From Argentina anserina (lineage: Eukaryota; Streptophyta; Magnoliopsida; Rosales; Rosaceae): DNA of 64,000 nucleotides. The notes below the pieces were generated by a model that worked only from the letters and a program-made list of their open reading frames with translations, was not told the origin of the DNA and searched no databases. The translations under genes were made by a program, and so were the position numbers. Numbering within the stretch: position 1 is the first letter of the stretch; each line of letters starts with the position of its first letter. The stretch is taken from assembly GCF_933775445.1 (NCBI RefSeq), contig NC_065873.1, positions 20,894,001 to 20,958,000 on the forward strand, given 5' to 3'. Shown here one piece after another: positions 1-13,600 of the stretch.

Positions 1-356
1 TACTAGTAGCTTGAAATTTATTTGCTTTGAACATTCCTGTTTCTGATCGTTTTCTAGATTCCAGAACAAGCAAAGATATGTATGAAAGAAGTGGTATTCA
101 TGACATCGTATATACAAAGTTACAGACAGATCATTGCACTACTTTTTTGTTTTGGACAAGAATCATTCCACTACATTGTTCACTATATTTTCATTTGTTA
201 TTCTCCCAAAACAAATTCTGCCATCATCGCTGCAAGCGGGGAATGCACCTGTGTGTTCTCAACATGTACAATGTTTCCTTGTACTAGGGGCCATTCAGAA
301 ACTTCATATATGGCTACATACCTATGTTCTCTGAAGAAAGCAAGTAATGTGGATTT

Positions 357-1450
357 CTAGTCTTCGCTTTGTAACCACCCCAACTGTAGAAAACAGAACT
401 GATGTTAGCTGAAACTAAAGAAACACATTATTTGAAGGAAATGGCCAAGTTATAGGTCTGATTGCTCACCTTCCATGCATACATGGCAAAGAATGCCACA
501 GTATCAGCAGACCAAACAACTGCAAATGACTTCACGAAAAATGGGATTGTCACATTGAGCAATGGAACCAGGAGAAATAGATAGTTCAAAGCTTCCTTCT
601 CATTTTTCGAGCAATCTCTCGCACGAAGTGAAGGAATTGCTGAAAAAGTTTAGTTAGATTTCTCTGTTAAAACATTTTATCATTTGCAGATACAAAAATT
701 GCAGCTAAAATTTAGAGGAAGTGAACTTACTAAACATCCAAATGGACCACATTCCCATTAATCTCCAAAGATCTGGTTCATTTGAAGGGAATATGAGATT
801 GAAAGACAGAACTCCACCTAAGAGCATGCATGCATAAGCTTGAACCTCGAAAACAGTGTACAATACGGAACCAGGCACCGCAGGGTTTTTGCTTGCTGTG
901 GAAGCCCTTGGTGCAAATGTTGCAGCAGTCTTTTGAACCACCTGTTTTGCAAGTGAAAGCATTGATTTGAGGAGAACTGATAACATCACAAATTCTGGTG
1001 TACAACAGAGTTGTGGCTAGTATAACCGAAGCTTAAAATGTATGCCTATAGTGTTCCACAGTAACAAGCTAGATTTCTGTGTTACAATTACACCATTTTC
1101 CATATCTATGGAAATCCAGTTAACATAAGACAGAAGTATTCTTCAAGCCATTTACTCTACACAAGCAAGTATTCGTTCAGAAGAAAACCAACCTTTTTGA
1201 GGTCCTGATCAAGTGGAGCAGTAGCTGATTTAGAAGAAGACTTGATTGCTTCCTTTGGCTGAGCTTCTAGTTCTTGTTTCGGTTCTGCTTCTAACTCATT
1301 GGTGTTGGCATTGGCATTGGCATAGACTTTGAAGCAGATTTTGTTAGGAAATGAAGTGTTAAATGCTGATATGTTCCTTTGGTTCGAAATGCTAGAAGGA
1401 AATCTTGAAACTTGATAGTTGCAGAAATATGTTGAAGTTAAGGTGTTCAT
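357..1450 (-). CDS. RPH1: RPH1-like chloroplast membrane protein (RESISTANCE TO PHYTOPHTHORA 1 family)
   Basis: Four exons on the minus strand: 1450-1193, 941-731, 639-470 and 383-357. They join in frame with GT-AG introns to give 221 aa ending in LQSED-stop. Residues 1 to about 50 are rich in Ser, Asn and Phe and poor in acids, as in a plastid transit peptide. A Glu/Ala/Asn linker follows. The conserved core begins LDQDLKKVVQKTAATFAPRAS and has hydrophobic stretches (ACMLLGGVLSFNLIF; LNYLFLLVPLLNVTIPFF) that look like membrane spans. By recall of the family this matches Arabidopsis RPH1 (At2g48070), a chloroplast protein linked to resistance to Phytophthora; its biochemical role is not known to me. 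The gene is divergent from PIEZO with about 1.2 kb between start codons. The family name is firm, and function beyond plastid location is inference. Confidence 0.88.
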
Positions 1451-2650
1451 GTTTAAGAGACTCCACCTGCAAGGGAGGAGCCTGAAAATTCAAGAACAAG
1501 GAGGCAGAGAGAAACAGAGGGAGATAAGACGCTTGAGGCAGGGAAGCGCCAACAGTAAACCAGTTTTGCCATTTGATTCTGCACCTCTCATTTGAGCCAA
1601 ACGCATGTGTGGCCCCATTAGACTTACACTTAAACCTGTCTCAGTCTCTCACTACATCTTACGTTTGCCCTAACTAAGAATGTCTCCTATGTAATACGAC
1701 TAATATCATAAGATTGATCTTTCAAATTAGTAAAACTGAAGATAGTTTAATTATTGAAATCTATCAATCAAATGAGCTATTATCATAAACTGTTGACATC
1801 ATGATTTTATCTCGCGACGAGCTACCCGTTTTCTTTATTTACCTGTAAATTGTATGTTTGTAACAATATGGACATAAAGTTTTTAATTCCAATCGACTAG
1901 GCGTATTATGTCGATTCCTGACCCTCAAGACCTCTCAGGGAATTCTATAAATATAAGAAGATAGGAATCATTGACATTAGAGGCTCAATCACGCGAACCA
2001 CACATACACTTTATAAGAAACAAAATGGAATACAGACAACCAAACCAACTTATGTAGTTAAATACAAACTGTTACTATAATTTCAATTGTATTCCTAACC
2101 GACATGAAAGATGACAGTGTCGATCGACATTGCATATTCACTCCGACAAAAATTCCCTGTATGGACGTCGGATTAAGCACACGGTCTCAAGAACTTGTGA
2201 TAGTGATGACAATGATGAAAGATAATATTTTGTCCAAATTAATACGGATCGTGAGTCCGTGACTATATATAGCATTCTATGTTTTAAACTCAGAACCGAA
2301 CCAAACCGAATCAAACCAAACCAAACCAAACCAGATCAAATCTTAATCTTGCAGCTCACTTAGGTTGCGATGGGTCTTTTTTATTTTTTATCTTTTATAC
2401 TGCGAGATTGGTTTTTCATGGTCTGAAATCCGACTTTTCCGCTGTAAAATAAGACTTGCAGTTCGGAGGTCTCTTTCTCTGACTGGTAGCTAGGAGCTAA
2501 GGGAATTAGGGGGGATTCATCATCACTTCTCCGACGACGACGGTCGTTTTTTTTTTTTATCATTCGCCGCGCGAATTCGGAGAAGGAGCTGAAACCAACT
2601 CTCCGGCCGGATGAGAGACGAAAACCCATTTTTGTAAATTGAAGAGGTGA
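1451..2650. other. Shared upstream region of the divergent RPH1 and PIEZO genes
   Basis: No coding sequence is supported here. It must hold both 5' leaders and promoters. A short AACCAAACC-type simple repeat lies near 2294-2340, and a purine/pyrimidine-skewed leader of PIEZO occupies roughly 2450-2650. I could not place a convincing TATA box. Confidence 0.5.
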
Positions 2651-4563
2651 ATGGCGAGATTAGTTGGTGCCTTTCTCTTGCCTCTGCTGCTCTTTGCAGG
2701 TAACTCATGGGGCCTTTTCTTTTTATTAAATTTTCTGTCTTTTGATTTCAGCTCAGTTTAATTTTCTGTGTCCACTTGTTTAGATGAATTATACTTTGCT
2801 ATATGTTTTCATCTTATTTGTTGCAGCTGCTTGCATGCACTGGAGCTTGATCTCTCTTGTTGATTTGATAGCTTTCCTTCTTATTCTGTTTCAGGCACCC
2901 AAATTTGGTGAGTTGTTTTTATCTGCTTTAACCTACTTCTCCTTTGGACAATGTTGTGGACACAAGTAGATGCATTGTGTGCTTAGGGAGTACTACACTG
3001 CCTTTTTTTTTTATTAGGTAAATTACTGCCTTATAATGCAGAGAGTTTTTCCTGAACCTACAATTCTTGGTCGAATTCTTCTCTTTTAGCTTTAGGCTAT
3101 ATCGCTGACATTAATGGTTTTTGGCTTGAAAGTCCAGTTTTTTTGTGTCTCACTCAGTCACTCATGACTAGCTGCATGATTCTGCATTGGTTTGGCCTTT
3201 TATTTTCGGATTTTCCGCAAATGGTAGAGCGCCTTATCCATGAATTTGAAGTTCAGCTCCTGGCATTTGAAACATATAATTTACAATCTGCTTAATAAAC
3301 TTGATTGAATATATTGCTATGATATTGAAGTCTATGTAGACTCTACTCATATTGATTAAACTTAAGAAGCTACTAGGTATAGTAATGTCTTTCTTTTTTA
3401 AGAAAGGTAAAATAATGTTGTGAGCTTCTTTTTTTACAATAATATTGAGTTTTCGAAACCTATCTGAATGCTGGCCTTAATACCACTGAATCTACAACTA
3501 TAAATTTAGTCAGTATCAAGGATTTTTTTTTCTTTTATTCCACAATTTTGGTGTTATTTGTGTGACTTTTGGAGAAAAATAAAACAATTTTGGGGGTTTA
3601 TTATGTGTCAAATCAACTTTAGTATTTCTAACACTGTTTCTTTGTTGTAGGATTTCATTTTGGAAGGAGGCTTTTATTCTTGTGGTTCATCATCATATTT
3701 TGTTTATTTGTTATACTTTGTGAAGTTCTATATCTGGTCATATGGGCTATCGAGGGAGATGTATGGAGTACAGCACAATTGTGGTGGGGAAAGCTCATAG
3801 GATTGTTGATGTACGAGTTCTTTCTTCTGTTTAGACCACATATGCACTTGTTTTCTGTGTATGCATACATATATAATTCACTTCTTGTCTATTCTTTTGC
3901 AGAGCTGAGTCATGGAAATCACCATCTGTGGTATACTTTTTGGTCCTACAACTCTCCATAGTTGCTATTTCATTAGTTGATTTGTATGGGAACAGATTTG
4001 GTCATTTTACATCATGTGATTCATGTTGGGGACAAATCTCATCAACTGTTGATCGCTTACTGTGTAAGTAATTTATCGCTGGAATTTATTTATTCCTGCC
4101 TGTTTTTATCTATGCACATGAAGACATATAGCATCATTTATGTAAACATTTTCAACTATGAGCTTGTATAAGGTTCTTTTGAGATATCGATGTAAACTGT
4201 TTCAAAATTCAGGCAGAGTAATTGATTAGTAGCCTTTTGTATAAATGAAAGATGCATGCATGCCCAGCTGTTGTCATTGTTTTTTCAGTTGATTAAGTAA
4301 GATACTTTAGTTTATAGTATAAATCTTGAAACTGATTGGTATTAATTTTCTGTTCCACAAGGAAGGTTCTCATCTAAGGGTTGCTTCTTGCTTGCTGTTG
4401 CCCGCTATCCAACTGGTTGCTGGAATCAGCAATCCATCATGGGTTTCTCTACCATTCTTTATTGGGAGCTGTGTTGGTCTTGTGGATTGGTCCTTGACAA
4501 GCAATTTCCTTGGACTTTTCAGGTGATTTTCTCATAAATTTTACCCTTTTTTTTTTCTAATAT

Positions 4564-4605
<42 letters not shown>

Positions 4606-7600
4606 TTTATTCAGTTTGTCTCTCATGGGGGTATCTATGGATTTGAAGGTGGTGGAGGCCTTTTCACTTGTATGCAGGCTTCAACATTGTCGTGCTTTAT
4701 CTGTATCAGCTCCCTGTAGACTTTCCAGTTATGTTACAATGGGTAGCTGATTTCATCGGTCTCTTCAAAATAACTTTAGGATCCCAAGGAACCGAAGTTT
4801 GTTCAAGCTTCTCCCTCGTACTCTTTTACATAATGGTAAGCCTATGTTTTATGGCTTTTATAAATCTATCCAGTTCAATAACTATACTTATAAAAGCTCC
4901 TCAGATGTTATGGAAGTTGATCATTAAAACACGCTCCTTGATGATGTTGTTATATCTTTTTATTGATCTTTCTATTTGAAATGAATTATAAGTATAAGCT
5001 ATAGCCATGAAGTTAATTTGTAAACATGAAATCTCAATTATGCTCACCAGAGAACGCTACTTAACCCACCAACTGTGTGTTATCCCTTCTGCTTTGCTAC
5101 ATTTTGTTTCAGGTCTTGAAATTCTTTGTGCATTCCTTTCAGCTGGTTTTTGTTTTCTTTTGACCCATTTTTGCCTTTAATGCAGTTATCCTATATCAGA
5201 TGTGATCTTGAGGAAATGGATTCTATTTTGTCTATGAAAGAAAGTAACTTGACGGAGCATCTTCTTCCCTCAAAGCATTCATTTTTTATTCATCAATCAA
5301 GGTAAAAAATTTTGAGGTTATCGCATCTGTTCTTCCTGTTCACATTAGACCATTTTCTATGCTCATTCCTTCGTTACGTAGAAGTTAACCAATCATCTGA
5401 CTTTTTCTTATATTTTAACACAAATTGGAGGGTGGCCTGTCTTCGTACCCTAAGTTGATGTCTTTGATAATTGTTGGTTCGATCTATCAACCTTAATTCA
5501 ACTTTATTATGTGTGTGGCAGCTTACTGAATTCTTTTGTTACTTGCAGATCTGGTGTAAGGCATACCAATGTTTTGTTAACAGGGGCAGTTTTCCGGACC
5601 TTCACTATCAACTTTTTCACCTATGGTTTTCCGGTATTTGCTCCAATAGTCTTTGCCTCAACCATACAAATTTTTTTTAAAATGTTTTATAAGACTGACT
5701 TGACACATACAATGCCATATTTTTGAAGGACAGGATGAGGTAGTTGTGATTTTAGTGCTTGAATCTAATACATTTAATGTGAACCATCATGTAGGGATGT
5801 TATATCCAAGACTGACATACTTTTAATGCTTTGCTAATCGAGTGAGCTTGATTTGGTAGTTGAGCACTTGTTTGTCAGTTTTACTTGTAGAAAAATTGAC
5901 GCTCCTTGTTCAATTTTGCCACAAAAATTCATCATATGAGATTGTGGCAACAGAGAAATATATTGATTAGAGTTTAGAGGAGAAGCCTATTTGTGTATGG
6001 CTTAAAGGAGATATTGCATACAAAAAAAAGGCGCATAGAATCGATATGGTTGACTTTCTACAACTGGGTTAAGGTAAGGATGATAATAATAAGTACATTG
6101 GTATTGCAACGAATCCAAATGGAATAGTTTATTTGATTGTCATGCAAGCTAAGATCTTTTGGTTGAAGGCTCGTGAGTAAGGTGAATGTCTTTAACTGCT
6201 TTATTTCATGAACTGTCAACAACGGCATCTACTGAGTTTATTTGAATTCATTAGGGACTGACTAAGGGTTGGTTTTATTTGGGTTCCAAGGAGCCCATTT
6301 TAAAGACATTTTTAAACTATTACTTCCCATAGTTTAGCTAACTTTTATTTAGAAAAAATTGATGGTATAACACTATGTTGTCTTTTGACTCTAGCATAAT
6401 CAGTTCATATGAACAGTTTTCACTGATGTATTCAACAGGTATCCTTGGTTGCTCTGTCCTTTTGGAGTTTTCATTTTGCAAGTGTTTGTGCTTTTGGGCT
6501 ACTTGCATATGTTGGCTACATCATATATGCATTCCCATCCTTATTCCGTTTGCATCGATTGAATGGGCTGCTTCTTGTCTTCATTCTCTTGTGGGCTGTT
6601 AGCACATATATCTTCAATGTAGCTTACTCATTCTTGAATTGGAAAATCGGGAAGGTAGTTTTGTTTCTGGTTGAATTCTTTTATGTCTGGATTCTACTGA
6701 AAATAATTGGAACTAATTATTTTCATTACATATTCAGAACATGGACATATGGGAGATGGTTGGCTTGTGGCATTATCCCACCCCTGGATTCTTTTTGCTT
6801 GCACAATTTTGTCTTGGGATATTGGTTGCATTGGGTAATCTTGTGAACAACTCAGTTTTCCTATGCTTGTCTAATGAGGATGGGCGAGCATCAAATGACA
6901 ATAGTACTATGGAAGGTATTGAAATAATATAATCATAATAGTTGAATAATTAGTAGCTCTGCACTTAAAGAGTTATTAGCGACATTATACTCAGCCTACA
7001 TGTACCTGATATCATATCCAAATTGGTTGTATTATGACAGTATGTCGCTCCTATAGCTACCTACTCTATTTCTATTACTTTTCCACGGATAGAGTATTCT
7101 ACTGATTTTGAGCGATCCACGTAGACTTTGCTCATTGCTTGTTCGGTCTATATTTAATTTGTGTAATTCTATTTAATCCTTAATCACAGGTGAGGGAGAG
7201 ACCAAAGTTTTGATTGTTGCCACAATAGCTTGGGGACTGCACAAATGCTCTCGGCCTATCATGCTGGTGCTGATATTTCTCATTGCCATGAAACCTGGTT
7301 TTATCCATGCTGTGTATGGTATGTGTCAAATAAAATTTGAACTGTCTTAAATTACAAAATTGATGGTTACAGTGATGCTGTTCAATCCTTTTATCAATGT
7401 TATTTAGCAGGATATTGATTAGAAAACAATGTGACACCATCTACGTCAATTTTGTAACTGGTTGTTATGTTTTGATCTGTGTTTCAGTGATTTTCTTTTT
7501 GATATATCTTTTGAGCCACAACATCAACAGAAAATTGCGCCAGTCTCTGATTCTTCTTTGCGAGGTTCACTTTGCACTATTGTATATCATTCAGATCAAT

Positions 7601-10600
7601 CCGATCTCCAATAGCTTGGAGCAAGAAGGCTCTTTGAGTGCACAAGTCTTATTACAGTTAGGTAGTCACAGTTTTTTTTCCTTCTTCGGTCATTTGTGAA
7701 TTGGTGAATGCAGTTATGGATTGTTTCAGATAATTAATGCAAATTATCTCTTTTTTTTGGTCTGATCAATAACTAGCTGCAAAAAGGAAATATGTATGTG
7801 TAGTGATAGCATTTCAATTGGAATTTTTGCAGGTCTCCTTGAAAAGGAAAGCTCGTGGGATTTCTTGGAAATTGCTTTGCTTGCTTGCTTCTGTGCAATT
7901 CATAACCATGGTTTTGAAATGCTTTTTTCATTCTCAGCAATTGTGCAACATACACCTAGCCTTCCAGTTGGATTTAGCATTTTAAAAGCTGGTCTGAACA
8001 AATCAGTATTGTTGTCAGTGTATGCTTCCTCGTCCACTAATTACAGCCATGACAATCCTTCTTACGGTATCTTATTTCTCCATTCTATATGTTTTCATAT
8101 GCTTTTGAATGACTTTCAGTCCGAATAAATTAGTTGTTATGGTAGTGCATTATTTAGTTGGAGTTAGGGGAAGTTGGGCTTTCGATGAGATTGCAGTAGA
8201 CAGGGAAGTTGGGTCTACAGTTTGTCTACCCAACTTATTAGTATGAGATAAACTAAATAGAATAGGGTGGATGAGAACCAATATTTGGACAGAAAATTTC
8301 TCATAGATATTGGTAGAAATCCACTGCTTTAATATTAATAAGATTTGATAGCATCCATTGTGATGGATGGAAAGAGTGGTGAATTGGCAATTGTGAAATA
8401 AAATTTGGATTTATAAAATTGATCTGATCAACCTACAAAATACATGCCGTTAGCTTTCTGAGGCTAAGGACCAACAATCATGGCTTATACTAGGGCAGAA
8501 CTGTGCTCATTCAGTTTGTGAATTCAATTGAAAACTAAAAAGCAGCAGTGTCTAAACCAGTATAGGGCACCTAGGAAAACGACCACCAGCACTAGTGTCT
8601 TTCTTCTACTTCTACTTCTACTGCAACTCCTTATGCTGTTTGTCACATTTACTTAACAATGATATTGCTGTTTTGTTTCGCTTTTCAGAGAGAAGAATAG
8701 CGTTGTTCCTCAGTGCAATTGGGCAGAAGTTCCTATCTATGTACCGATCATGTGGAACCTACATTGCTTTTCTGACTATTCTTGTTAGTGTTTACTTGAT
8801 GAGACCAAATTATATTTCATTTGGGTATATATTTCTTCTCCTCATTTGGATAATTGGAAGACAACTTGTTGAGAGAACGAAAAAGCGCCTGTGGTTCCCA
8901 TTAAAAGCATATTCGATTACGGTCTTCATATTTATATATAGCTTGAGCAGCTTCCCCAGCATTGAGGTTTGGTTGTCCAGGTTGATAGACCTTAAATTTT
9001 GTATGGGTTATGACCCAAAAGCTTCATCTTTGGAAAATGTTTGGGAATCTCTTGCAGTCTTGATTGTGATGCAACTTTACAGCTATGAGAGGAGGCAGAG
9101 TAGGTACATCAGATCAGATGGTCCTGACTTGACAGAACTTGGAGTGCTTGGGTTTGTAAAGCGCTTTTTCATTTGGCACAGCAATAAGATCTTGTTTATT
9201 GCATTATTCTATGCATCGTTGTCTCCAATTAGTGCATTTAGCTTTTTGTATCTCCTTGGACTCGTTAGCTGTTCAACTTTACCTAAAGCTTCACGGATCC
9301 CATCCAAATCACTCTTGATGTACACAGGATTTCTTGTAACAGCTGAGTATCTTTTTCAGATGTTAGGTGGCCAGGCTGCAATGTTTCCTGGACAAAAGCA
9401 CTATAATATTTCTTTTCTTTTGGGTTTCCGTGAGTTTAAACCTGGCTTTTGGGGTCTAGAATCTGGATTGAGAGGAAAAGTTCTGGTGATTGCTGCATGC
9501 ACCCTGCAGTATAATGTTTTTCACTGGTTGGAGAGTATGCCAAGTACTATTCTAAGCAAAGGAATGGGAGAGCCTTGTCCACTGTTTGTGTCAGAAGAAG
9601 ATACAAAAAATAGTGCTGACATCCCCAGTGAGGAGAACAGGCCATCAATTCCATTTTCTGTGAAGCGAGATGGGGCAAGAAGTCATTCATGGCCCTTTTT
9701 TCCCCCTGGTCTGTTGCAATCACCTAATTCCTCATCCACAAAGGCAGGAACTTCTGAGGGTAGTAGCAGTAGCAAATATTCATTTGGATACATTTGGGGA
9801 AGCACCAAGGAGAGTCATAAGTGGAACAAGAAAAGGATCCTTGCCTTGCGAAAGGAGAGATTTGAAACACAAAAGCTCATCTCTAAAATCTATATGAAAT
9901 TCTGGATGGAGAATATGTTCAATCTCTTTGGTCTTGAGATCAACATGATTGCCCTGCTTCTTGCAAGCTTTGCTTTGTTGAATGTCATATCTATGCTTTA
10001 CATTGCATTGCTTGCTGCTTGTATTATTTTGAATCGGCAGATAATACGTAAGTTATGGCCAGTTTTTGTCTTCCTGTTTGCGTCCATTCTCATTCTTGAG
10101 TACTTTGCCATCTGGAAGAGTACTTGGCCACCAAATCATCCTGATGCAACTAATCCACGTTGCCATGATTGCTACACAACCTCAACCATGTATTTCAGTT
10201 ACTGCAAGTACTGCTGGTTAGGTATTACTCTCCTTATCTATCTTTTAATTACAGAATAGAGCATGTGCATGTTCCCACAGACACCAATTCATTAAGGTTG
10301 AGTTTTTAAATGTTGGCTTTTAACAATGCAATGTTGTTCTGAGATACTCGGTTATTCATTTTCTTTGAATAGTTGGAAACATAATTGCTGACAGTTTTCA
10401 TTGTAATATGTTACTACCCGTTGCTTGAATTAGTTTAAAATTTGAAAATGCTATTTATGTTTTTCCCTGCCTTTATGTTTTGTTTGCTTAGAATTAAATG
10501 TTGTGGAGTCAATGCACTTTAGTTTATATAACTCATGGGTGTGCTGCTTCTGTCACAGGAGTTAATGTTGATGATCCACGAATGCTGATTAGCTATCTTA

Positions 10601-13600
10601 TAGTCTTCATGCTTGCTTGTTTCAAACTTCGTGCTGATCATTTGTCCAGCTTCTCAGGCTCGTCAACATACCGTGAGATGATATCTCAACGTAAAAATAC
10701 ATTTGTATGGAGAGACCTCTCTTTTGAAACTAAAAGCATGTGGACATTCCTTGATTACGTGCGGCTTTACTGCTATTGCCATCTACTGGATCTTGTGCTT
10801 GCCTTGATTTTGATTACTGGAACCATTGAGTATGACATTCTACACCTCGGTTATCTTGCATTTGCGCTGGTTTTCTTTCGGGTTAGACTTGAAATACTAA
10901 AGAAAAGGAACAAGATGTTCAAATACTTGCGCATTTACAATTTTGCTGTCATTGTTCTTTCTCTTGCATATCAATCACCTTTTGTGGGTTGTTCTGGGAA
11001 GTGTGAGACCGTAGATTACATGTACGAAATGATTGGCTTTTATAAATATGACTATGGGTTTCAGATAACGTCAAGATCAGCTCTCGTTGAGATTATCATT
11101 TTTATGCTGGTATCACTTCAGTCATATATGTTCTCCTCTAAAGAGTTTGATTATGTGTCTCGATATCTTGAAGCCGAACAAATTGGTATGATTGTTCGTG
11201 AACAAGAAAAAAAAGCTGCATGGAAAACTGCACAGTTGCAACATATTCGTGAATCGGAGGAGAAGAAACTCCAGCGTAACCTGCAAGTGGAGAAGATGAA
11301 GTCAGAAATGCTTAATTTACAAACCCAGCTTCACAGTATGAACTCAGTCACAAGTTGCGGTGACTCTCCTGTCAGTGAAGGCCTAAGAAGGAGGAGAACT
11401 ACTTCTCTTAACTTGAACAATGATGCTGGGAGCCCTGATAAAGATGGTTTTCTCATGAAAAAGGAGCAGGTAATTAGAGAGACATCTAACAATGAATTGC
11501 ATGAGTCTCCTGCAGCAGGGAATCTGGAAAACCTTATTGTAGATTCTAAGAAGAATTCAATGCAGTCTATCCCTTCTGAGATCACTGAAATTGAAGAGGA
11601 CGTTGCTGATGGTACAGTTTTTGATTCAGAGAAGAAAGAGAAGAATAAAGGGAAATCAAAAGATAACCCACTGATATCAGCAGTTCATCTGATAGGTGAT
11701 GGTGTTTCCCAGGTACAGTCCATTGGAAATCAAGCAGTTAACAACCTCATCAGCTTCTTGAATATTGACGAGGAGCCTGATATCCATGAGCACTCTCCTG
11801 AGGATGGGGCGTATGATGAGATGGAGAGCCAGAAAACAAAATATTCCAGTTTTCATCGTTCATCTTCCCTGCAGTCTGATATGAGTTCTGATGCCACAAG
11901 TCTGCAGTTAGGAAGGATCTTCCGTCACATATGGTCGCGCATGCGGTCCAATAATGATGTTGTCTGTTATTGTTGCTTTGTCATCCTCTTTTTGTGGAAC
12001 TTCAGTCTGCTTTCCATGGTGTATCTGGCAGCTTTATTCTTCTATGCACTGTGTGTCAATTCTGGTCCAAGTTACATATTCTGGGTTATCATGCTCATAT
12101 ACACAGAAGTCTATATTTTGCTTCAGTATCTATACCAGATTATCATCCAGCACTATGGTTTAGGTATTTCTCCAGAGCTACTTCGTGAGTTGGGATTTCC
12201 TGCGCATAAAATCACGTCTTCTTTTGTTGTCAGTTCTTTGCCACTCTTTCTTGTATACTTATTCACCCTCGTCCAGAGCTCTATAACTGCAAAGGATGGT
12301 GAGTGGATGTCGTCTGCAGACGTCAACTCCTATAGGAGGAACGCTTTCCATGGAAAAGAGGTTCCTGTCACTTATAGATGGAATGATCGGGCAAAGGACT
12401 TGCAGCACATAGTAGAAAATTTCATAAAGTTGATATTTAGAAGCTTCTTTAGATACTGGGGATCACTAACACAGGGAGCAGAGTCCCCTCCTTACTTTCT
12501 TCAGGTTTCCATGGATGTGTGCTCCTGGCCAGAGGATGGTATACAGCCAGAAAGGATTGAGTCTGGAGTAAATGAATTGCTTAGAATCATACATGATGAA
12601 AGATGTAAGGAAAAGGATCCTAAAAGATGCCCATTTGCTAGCAGGGTGCATGTACAAAGCATTGAAAGGAGTCAGGAAAATGCAAATGTGGCCTTGGTTG
12701 TTTTTGAGGTGGTATATGCCTCCTCTGTCATAGACTGTGCTTCGGTAGAATGGTACAAGTCGCTAACTCCAGCAGCTGATGTGGCAAAAGAGATTCATAA
12801 AGCCCTGCATGCTGGTTTTGTTGAAGAAGTAGGATTCCCATACCCTATACTCTCTGTTATTGGGGGAGGCAAAAGAGACATTGATCTTTATGCCTACGTA
12901 TTTGGTGCTGATCTAAGTGTTTTCTTTTTAGTGGCCATATTCTACCAGTCTGTTATAAAAAATAAAAGTGACTTTCTTGACGTGTATCAGCTTGAAGATC
13001 AATTTCCTAAAGAGTTCGTGTTCATCTTAATGGTTAGTTCTTCTTGTCTCTTTCTTGCTCTGACCTGTGATAAATTATTCACTCAAAATCATGGAATATG
13101 ATGTATGAAATAGAAGTTAATTGATCACGTGGTTCACTCTATGGAATATGTTGTATGAAATAGATGGCATTTCTTATGTGTTAATAAGCTTTATTCAATT
13201 TCAAAATTATCTAAGTGCTAACAAATAAGTGGTCTTCATTGCAGATTATCTTCTTCTTGATTGTGCTTGATCGAATAATCTATCTCTGTTCATTTGCCAC
13301 TGGAAAAGTGATATACTACCTTTTCAACCTCATCCTCTTCACATATTCTGTTACGAAGTATGCTTGGCATATGGAGCCTTCCCACCATGCTGGAGGATTA
13401 GCACTTCGTGCTATATTTCTTGCAAAATCAGTATCTCTGGCACTGCAAGCTATACAACTTAGACATGGAATTCCTCACAAAAGCACTTTGTACCGTCAAT
13501 TTTTGACCAGTGAAATTTCACGAATTAATTACCTAGGATATCGACTATATCGTGCTCTGCCATTCCTTTATGAATTGAGATGTGTGCTTGACTGGTCATG

